Of a stretch of DNA of 64,000 nucleotides, positions 57,460 to 64,000 are shown one piece after another. The notes beneath the pieces were generated by a model. The model was given only the letters and a program-made list of their open reading frames with translations. It was not told the origin of the DNA and did not search any database. The translations under genes and the position numbers were made by a program. This stretch comes from Limnomonas spitsbergensis (lineage: Eukaryota > Chlorophyta > Chlorophyceae > Chlamydomonadales), in assembly GCA_037349105.1 (NCBI GenBank), contig JAYJMM010000114.1, positions 5,323,501-5,387,500 on the forward strand. Reading direction: 5' to 3'. The first letter of the stretch is position 1. Each line of letters opens with the position of its first letter.

Positions 57460-58975
57460 TTGGGGGGAGAGAAGATCGTCTGGCGGGTTGAATCCCTCAA
57501 CCTCTGGGAATGGGTCCCACCAGCGTTGTGCCACGTTGGACCATTCCCCCCAATTCTGGTGTTCCTGGTTGAGGGTCCTATTCAAGTCACACATAAACAA
57601 AAAGTGGGAAGTTTGCATGAGCATGTGACCACATGTGATGTCATGGGCGTGTGCATTATCACTTATTATGCATTAGCTAGAAGCATGTTGATAATTGTGC
57701 GAAAGTGTGATCTTGACATCAAAGAGGTGGGTGTAAGACAACCCCATGTTGTCTTGACTTCCTGTTTTGAGCTCGTTTCCACCTTCGCAGGTTGGAGGTC
57801 GATTTTTCGTCGACACACAGTATGAGGAAAAGCTGTTGCCGTTTTTCGGATGGAAATTTGTATTGACGTTACACCTTAATGGCCCAAACATGTTGTGTAA
57901 GGTGCAGAAGCTGGCGAGGTGCAAAGAGTGTTTTTTTTTTTTTTTTACAGAAAGCTTCATTTTCACGCATTATTTGGGCGCTTGCTGGTCGACTGCTCTT
58001 CCTCCAGGGGCCGCATCCGCACCCGGGCTATTTTGTGTTAGCACACACCCGGTTAGCACCTCCGGTTTTCTAGGGTTGGGCGGCTGGCCTCACACTTTGT
58101 TAATCCCAGAGATCTGGTTAATCCCAAGCAAAATAAAAGTGGAAAACGAGACGTGTTAAGTCCTAATATATAGGGTATTGAGACGATAAGGTGAGCGATG
58201 GAGTCAAGATCTACCCTATTCGCACAAAGAAAGCAAAACGCAATTGAAGACCGCCATATCTACCAGAGGTATTTACGGTACCGCTCCCAGGAGTCCCATC
58301 ATTTCCAGTGCAAGCTCGCACGGTATAACCGATCATGGGATACATGAGATATTGAGATGCCCAAGGACGAGTACGGGATAATGGCCAAACCATAACCCCC
58401 TCGCCATGTTGCAGGATTTCAGACATTTGTCACAACTCTATATATAACAACAACAACTTATATATAACCTTATATTGAGTTTCGTGATAAAGAACTGGTT
58501 GTGTGCAAGTGCCTGAGTAGACTAGGGTTGAAGAAACCCGCAATTCTGAGGTATCGATCTCCCTTAAAACGTACATTTACTCTCCAACGTTTCAGTCAAA
58601 TGACATGGCAACCCTCTAACGCGTTAGAATCTAACGCTGACCCTTACGACACTCACCAATATTTTATTTGCCAACGTTGGCAAGTGAGTGACGTCATTTG
58701 TTCCTAAGTCCGTCATCTTTGAAGAGGAGCACATGCCATTAAATACTTGCATTACTTGTTGTTTATCGACCTCGATTCCGATCGTACCAAGTGCCCAGAG
58801 GGCCTCTATGGAAGCGGGGGTGTTGCAGGCGAGGGTGGACTAATCGCAGCTGCAGCCCATCCAGATGAGGAGCGATTATCTAAAGCTGCAGGTACTACTT
58901 TTACTGGTATGAAGCGTGCCTGAACCTTCGCCTACTACAAGAGCATTCACTGCATTTTGGTGAGCAGTCTCAGCC
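57460..58975. other. No gene recognised; T16 tract
   Basis: ORFs on both strands around 57670-58160 overlap and lack motifs. A run of 16 T at 57931-57946 followed by acag could be either a retroposed poly(A) tail in minus orientation or a strong acceptor tract. 58420-58480 is A/T-rich (atatataacaacaac). Confidence 0.4.
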
Positions 58976-59400
58976 CACATGCACAGCATTGAGCCAGCGA
59001 ACACAGCATCCCACCCTTTTTGGGCAACATCTTACATGCATGCGCAGCTTCCACCAGCACTGGCAGCCCCCGAATGCATGCCCAGCCCCCAGCATGCATG
59101 CACGTTACCCCGCCCGCTTGCATGCACTACCGGACTACCCCCCGGCCGCATGCGCACCGCTTGCATGCACAGCTCCCACCCACATGCACACTGCGTACAT
59201 GCACACACCCCTGCCCACATTGCACACACCCCGCCCGACACAGCATCCCGCCTGCTTGCAGAGCGCCCCACACGCATGCGCATTCCTTGCATGCACAGGT
59301 CCTCGCTTGCATTCACATCACGTAGCCGCGCTCGCGACCCTCCACCTGCTTTCTTAGCTCCTTCCCACATGCAAACACCCCGCCCGCATACGCACTACCC
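58975..59400. repeat. Degenerate catgcaca/cccgcc-rich minisatellite
   Basis: Repeating words of 20-25 bp built from acatgcacagc, ccgcatgcgcac and cacaccccgcccg, too diverged for a fixed period. All three plus-strand frames and the minus strand are partly open with His/Pro/Cys-rich products, so the ORFs are artefacts. Confidence 0.7.
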
Positions 59401-59654
59401 CCCGCCTGTCAATATTGCAGCATCTCTCGTGACTGTATGCTAGAGAACCCAGCCAAGGATCCACGAGTCAGGAACATTCTCACTGGCTGCAGTTCATGGG
59501 GGGATCTGGTCCGCATCTGCGAGAATACCGGCGATGATTTCACTGCGTGATCCATGACAGAGGAGGGGCTAACGACTCACATCTGCTCTGCAAAGAGGTG
59601 TGGCCAGATATGTGGCCATATCTCGTGGGGGGACCAGAAGCTGCCTGACATGAC

Positions 59655-60714
59655 ATGTGGCGTCTTCAGGTTGGGTGGACTGCTGAAAGTCAAGTTGCAT
59701 ACCCGTACGGTATGCACCGTGCTTTAATCCCGCCTGGGCGTTTCGAGGCAGATGGATCAGAGAAGCTTTTCTATAAACAGGGGCAAATGTACATCACGAG
59801 TGGATTTAAACAGGGCATGCCATGGATCAAGCCTTTTTAATGTATCACTTTCTCTTTCCCTTACCCTGCTTAGGTACAGCCCCATGTGCTTCTTCTCGTA
59901 TGAGGTCATGTGTGACTGGTCAGCGCAATGTATCGGCTGATGGAACTTCTACCGCAACTTGCTGCTCAGGTCAGTCAGATATCCTGAACTGCCACTTGCA
60001 AACAAAAAGGTGCAACCCAAGGTATGCTACACGTGTTTATTTTAAGGAGCCTCTACTGTGATTCAGCTAAGGCCCGGGGATCCACGTGCATCAAGCCCTG
60101 TTTTGCCCGGGCCACCGGCCGTAGGATGGTCAAGGTTTGGCACATTGCACCTGCTCCATTTGCTCAGTTCTACCATTCATGCCCTTCGAAGGTATCACAT
60201 AGTGCCTATGACAGGCTCCATAGAGGTCACTGCGGCCGTTGTTGCAATAGCAAAGCAGCGCTTGCTCAGCAACGAGTCGCCGCTCTTTCGGCGTGCCACG
60301 CTTGACGTCATCATGCAGCAGTATGATGGTATCACAATTGGCTTTCACCATGACCGGTGTTGCATCGCGGCCCCTTGTTTGGCAGATCTTGAGGCGCCGC
60401 TTGTTTTGGGGTCAAGCTTCAAGGACAGATGCTTTGTCCAGGACCATAGCCACCGTATATCACGGCCAGCCCACGTGCAAGACAGCAGCTACTCTGCTGG
60501 TATCTCTGAGGAGAAGCTTGATGACTTGAGGGCTGCTTTCGCTAGGATGCGCAGCGACCGCTCCGGGCATTCAGCAAAACTAATCAGGAGTTTGGAGAGC
60601 AACTGCGGATACATGTCTCATATTGTTTTCCTTCTGTGTGTGCGGTACTGTGTGCACCACATGAACACAGTTCAGAGGGAGAAGGAGTCAGGGGAGCGCT
60701 TCTTTGCGAAGTGA
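59655..60714 (+). CDS. Possible exons of a hypothetical protein
   Basis: The best segment runs from an AAG|GTATCAC acceptor at 60191 to TGA at 60712: RYHIVPMTGSIEVTAAVV, RATLDVIMQQYDGITIGF, and DDLRAAFARMRSDRSGHS up to ESGERFFAK. Upstream open stretches (59655-59840; 59870-59937 with YSPMCFFSYEVMCDWSAQ; KVQPK before a GTATGC donor near 60026) may be earlier exons, but one contains an internal TGA. I do not recognise a family. The composition looks more coding-like than that of the flanking repeats. It may be a pseudogene. Confidence 0.35.
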
Positions 60715-60889
60715 CAAAAAACTTCAGCCTGTCCTAAGTTGTCTATGCTTGGCTCGTATTTCCGCCAATATTGAGGTTTCCGTCATGTAATATACAGTGG
60801 TTTTGAACTTGACTCAACAGCCTTACCCAGTGAAAGTGGCTTAGCAACAGTATCCCTCAATGGCATAACAGTATCACAGGGATCCACAC

Positions 60890-62490
60890 TCAAGATTTCA
60901 ACCTTCAACCTAGCTTGGGTCTTCTAGAGTGACATGCATGGGGTGCATCAGTGCATATATGATTCCAGTCTACAGCCCAGCTTGGGTCTCCTAGAGTGGC
61001 AAGCCTAGGGGCATCGACACAAATTAGATTTCAGTTTAACCCCGTGCTTGGGATTCCTCGAGTGGCATGCTTGTGGCTCATCAACATAATTAAGATTTCA
61101 GTCTACAGCATTGCTCACGTCTCCTAGAGTGGCATGTCTAGGGCGCATCAGCATAGTTAAGGTTCAGTATTGAGCCCTGCTTGGGTCTCCTAAAGTGGCA
61201 TGTCTAGAGCGCATCAGCATGCTTAAGGTTCAGTATTGAGCCATGCTTGGGTCTCCTAGAGTGGCATGTCTGGGGCGCATCCGCATAATTAAGGTTAAGT
61301 ATTGAGCCCTGCTTGGGTCTCCTAGAGTGGCATGCCTGGGGCGCATCCGCATAATTAAGGTTCAGTATTGAGCCCTGCTTGGGTCTCCTAGAGTGGCATG
61401 TCTAGGGCGCATCAGCATGCTTAAGGTTCAGCATTGAGCCCTGCTTGGGTCTCATAGAGTGGCATGCCTGGGGCGCATCCGCATAATTAAGGTTCAGTAT
61501 TGAGCCCTGCTTGGGTCTCATAGAGTGGCATGTCTAGGGCGCATCAGCATAATTAAGGTTCAGTATTGAGCCCTGCTTGGGTCTCCTAGAGTGGCATGTC
61601 TAGGGCGCATCCGCATAATTAAGGTTCAGTATTGAGCCCTGCTTGGGTCTCCTAGAGTGGCATGTCAAGGGCGCATCAGCATAATTAAGGTTCAGTATTG
61701 AACCCTGCTTGGGTCTCCTAGAGTGGCATGTCTAGGGCGCATCCGCATAATTAAGGTTCAGTATTGAGCCCTGCCTGGGGATTTCCTAGAGTGGCATAAC
61801 TAGGGCGCATCAGCATAATTAAGGTTCAGTGTTGAGCCCTGCTTGGGTTTCATAGAGTGGCATGCCTGGGGCGCATCAGCATAATTAAGATTTCAGTCTA
61901 AAGCCTTGCTCACGTCTCCTATGGTGCATGCCTGGGGCGCATCAGCATAATTAAGATTTCAGTCTAAAGCCTTGCTCACGTCTCCTATGGTGCATACCTG
62001 GGCGCATCAGCATAATTAAGATTTCAGTCTAGAGACCTCCTCGGGTCTCCTAGAGTGGCATGCCTGGGGCGCATCAGCATACTTAAGATTTCAGTCTAAA
62101 GCCCTGCTCACGTCTCCTATGGTGCATACCTGGGGCGCATCAGCATAATTCAGATTTCAGTCTAAAGCCTTGATCACGTCTCCTATGGTGCATACCTGGG
62201 CGCATCAGCATAATTAAGATTTCAGTCTAGAGACCTCCTCGGGTCTCCTAGAGTGGCATACCTGGGGCACATCAGCATAATTAAGATTTCAGTCTAAAGC
62301 CTTGCTCACGTCTCCTATGGTGCATACCTGGGCGCATCAGCATAATTAAGATTTCAGTCTAGAGACCTCCTCGGGTCTCCTAGAGTGGCATGTCTAGGGT
62401 GCATCAGTATAATTAAAATTTCAGTATTCAGCCTTGCTTGGGTCTCCTAGAGTGGCATACCTGGGGCAAATCAGCGTAATTGTGATGAAA
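60890..62490. repeat. 66-bp tandem array, about 24 copies, two subfamilies
   Basis: Subfamily A (60.9-61.87 kb) reads aattaaggttcagtattgag + ccctgcttgggtctcctaga + gtggcatgtctagggcgcat + cagcat. Subfamily B (61.87-62.4 kb) reads aattaagatttcagtctaaa + gccttgctcacgtctcctat + ggtgcatacctggg. In the B region the two forms alternate. The 61143 to 61209 spacing gives 66 bp. There are no long ORFs. Confidence 0.92.
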
Positions 62491-62559
62491 TAAATCTGTA
62501 GCCGTAATACCGTCACATGAATCCTGAACTATACAATTTTCAAGGGGAAAACAGGAAAC

Positions 62560-63303
62560 CAAGATTTCAGTCAGAAGCCCCGCTCAAAGCTACTTGAGAG
62601 GCATGTCTCGTGCGTATCAAGCAAAATGAAGGTGCCTTAAACATCATGAAACAAAGGGCATGGCTAGGCAATATAGTCTGCATACTGAATCCGCTTAAAA
62701 ATACAAAATAAAAGGTGGGAATGAGACCCGACTGAGCAGGTTGGTTGCACATCATGACGCGCGCAATGACACCCACTGCGAACTTGGTTGACTCCACTCC
62801 TTGGGGGTAGTCTGGTAGATGGCCCATGCCAAATTCCTTCCATCTAGGCCCAAAGGCTGCACAAAAGCTATCACGATTTCTGGGCTAGTGCCAATGTAAA
62901 GAGCTGCCTCCTGGACTGATGCGGACATGCTCTCTTCAGATAAACCTGGGGGAGGAAGGCTGCTGGGGCTGCAGGGGCTACATGGGCTGTAGGGGCAGCA
63001 GGGGTGGCCATGATAGCAGCTGGTTCACTGAATGGCACACCCACATACCGCAAGAACTCCGCTAGCCGCTCGCATATCCGTAACAAATGCAAGCTCCCAA
63101 TGGAGCTTGCACCCGTCTCGGCTTATGAATAAATGTACAACATGGCTTGCTGTTTCTAAAGGGTCTGCCTCACAACCTTCTGCCTCGCTAACAGCTTCGA
63201 GCAGGGGCATGAGCATGCCGGCATGCGCTGCACGTGAGGACGGGTTGCTGTGATGCACATTCCCGCCCGAATGCACATTCCCCGCCCAAATGCAGTGACC
63301 CAT
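62560..63303 (-). pseudogene. Minus-strand coding-like fragments of unknown family
   Basis: Three minus-strand frames are open in succession: 63025-63303 (LMPLLEAVSEAEGCEADP, HVVHLFISRDGCKLHWEL), 62871-63092 (CERLAEFLRYVGVPFSEP then an Ala/Pro run) and about 62770-62900 (SPEIVIAFVQPLGLDGRN, WAIYQTTPKEWSQ). The switch between frames suggests either small exons or a decayed element gag-like protein. I do not recognise the family. Confidence 0.3.
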
Positions 63304-64000
63304 GCATGTGCATGCACGCTAGGGTCTGTGCATGCTGGCCATGGTCTATGCAATATGCATACGGGCTGTGCGCATACGGACGGGGGCTGTACATCCGGAC
63401 AGGCTGTACAAACATACGGTCGTAGGGCAGTAAATGCAAATGGAGAGCTACACATACGGCAGGGCGCTGTTAACAATTAATGCGGGTGGAGGACTGTGTG
63501 GATATGTTGGCGGGGCGCATATATAGCTTACGGGTTGAGAATGCGGGTGGGGGGCTGTGCGTGCAAGCGTGGGGCTGCGCATACGGGCGGAGAGCCGCCC
63601 ATTTGGGCAGGACTTGCGCATACAGATAAGGGCCTGTGCATACGGGCAGTGCCTATGGGTGGATAACAGTGTATGCAGATGGGGGATGGGGGACCGTGCG
63701 AGTGGATGGGGGTAACATTGCATACAGGTGGGGGTCTGCAGAATGCGGAATGTGAATGGGGATGGGGGGCAGTAACAGCGGATGGGAGAAACAGTACATA
63801 CAAGTGGGGGCCTGTGCATACGGGCTGTGTCTATGGGTGGGTAACAGTGAAAGCCGATGGGGGACTGGGGGCCGTGCGGACGTGCGGGAAATGTGCATGG
63901 GGGTGTGGACTGTGCACACGGATAGGGGATGGCTCATGTGGTTGAAAGACCGTTTATGAGGGCGAGGTGCAGAGCATATTGGCAGGCGCCAGGCGGCTGT
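63240..64000. repeat. G-rich degenerate minisatellite (gtgcatacgggcgg family)
   Basis: Repeating 20-25-bp words such as ctgtgcatacgggcgg, gggggctgtgcgtgc and gtggataacagtgtatgcag, with a larger duplication: about 63640-63730 resembles 63810-63900 (tgcctatgggtggataacag versus tgtctatgggtgggtaacag). It runs off the window's end. ORFs on both strands are artefacts. Confidence 0.75.

Noticed and set aside
58979..59443. 154-codon His/Pro-rich ORF and overlapping frames
   Set aside because: Several frames on both strands are open at once in a catgca-rich degenerate repeat, so there is no coding signal.
63025..63959. Cys/His-rich ORFs at the window's end
   Set aside because: Those beyond 63240 come from the G-rich minisatellite; only the minus-strand stretch before 63240 was kept as a weak candidate.

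Overview
This window is eukaryotic nuclear DNA. Coding sequence is split into short exons by GT-AG introns, there are no bacterial-type operons, and TTTAGGG-type telomere-like heptamers (CCCTAAA) are scattered through the introns. The two genes that can be read, a fatty acid hydroxylase/sterol desaturase and a trichome-birefringence-like (TBL/PC-esterase) protein, plus remnants of Helitron and tyrosine-recombinase elements, suggest a repeat-rich green alga. A prasinophyte such as a Pyramimonadales species would fit, but this is an inference and I could not test it.

Layout. 1-560: CAG-rich imperfect repeats with a perfect foldback. About 500-890: possible reverse transcriptase fragment (minus). 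1040-1290: 77-bp repeats. 1562-7349 (+): 3' part of a fatty acid hydroxylase gene in four exons. Its introns contain a decamer array (3.3-4.0 kb), a 28-bp telomere-like array (4.9-5.4 kb) and, at nearly every splice junction, tandem degenerate copies of the exon edge. 7.35-11 kb: a 23-bp array and a family of dispersed foldback elements. 11.1-11.7 kb: a minus-strand ORF of unknown function. 12.0-13.1 kb: broken Helitron-type ORF. 13.6-15.0 kb: broken tyrosine recombinase. 15602-55444 (+): one TBL-type gene of five exons (439 codons plus stop) spread over 40 kb. Its last intron is about 34.4 kb and is filled by a 33.4-kb array of a 43-bp monomer (about 775 copies). 55.5-56.1 kb: 26-bp GC-rich array. 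57.3 kb: another copy of the dispersed repeat. 59.6-60.7 kb: possible hypothetical coding segments. 60.9-62.5 kb: 66-bp array. 62.5-64 kb: minus-strand ORF fragments and a GC-rich minisatellite.

The most interesting signal is how repeats relate to splice junctions. In two unrelated genes, the ends of exons together with the adjoining donor or acceptor are found as tandem degenerate copies running into the neighbouring intron. In the TBL gene even the end of the last exon with its stop codon is duplicated. The giant 43-bp array sits right after a donor site and its monomer resembles that junction, so it may be an extreme product of the same process. The array keeps a 43-bp register over 33 kb with a net change of only 2 bp, and carries higher-order repeats.
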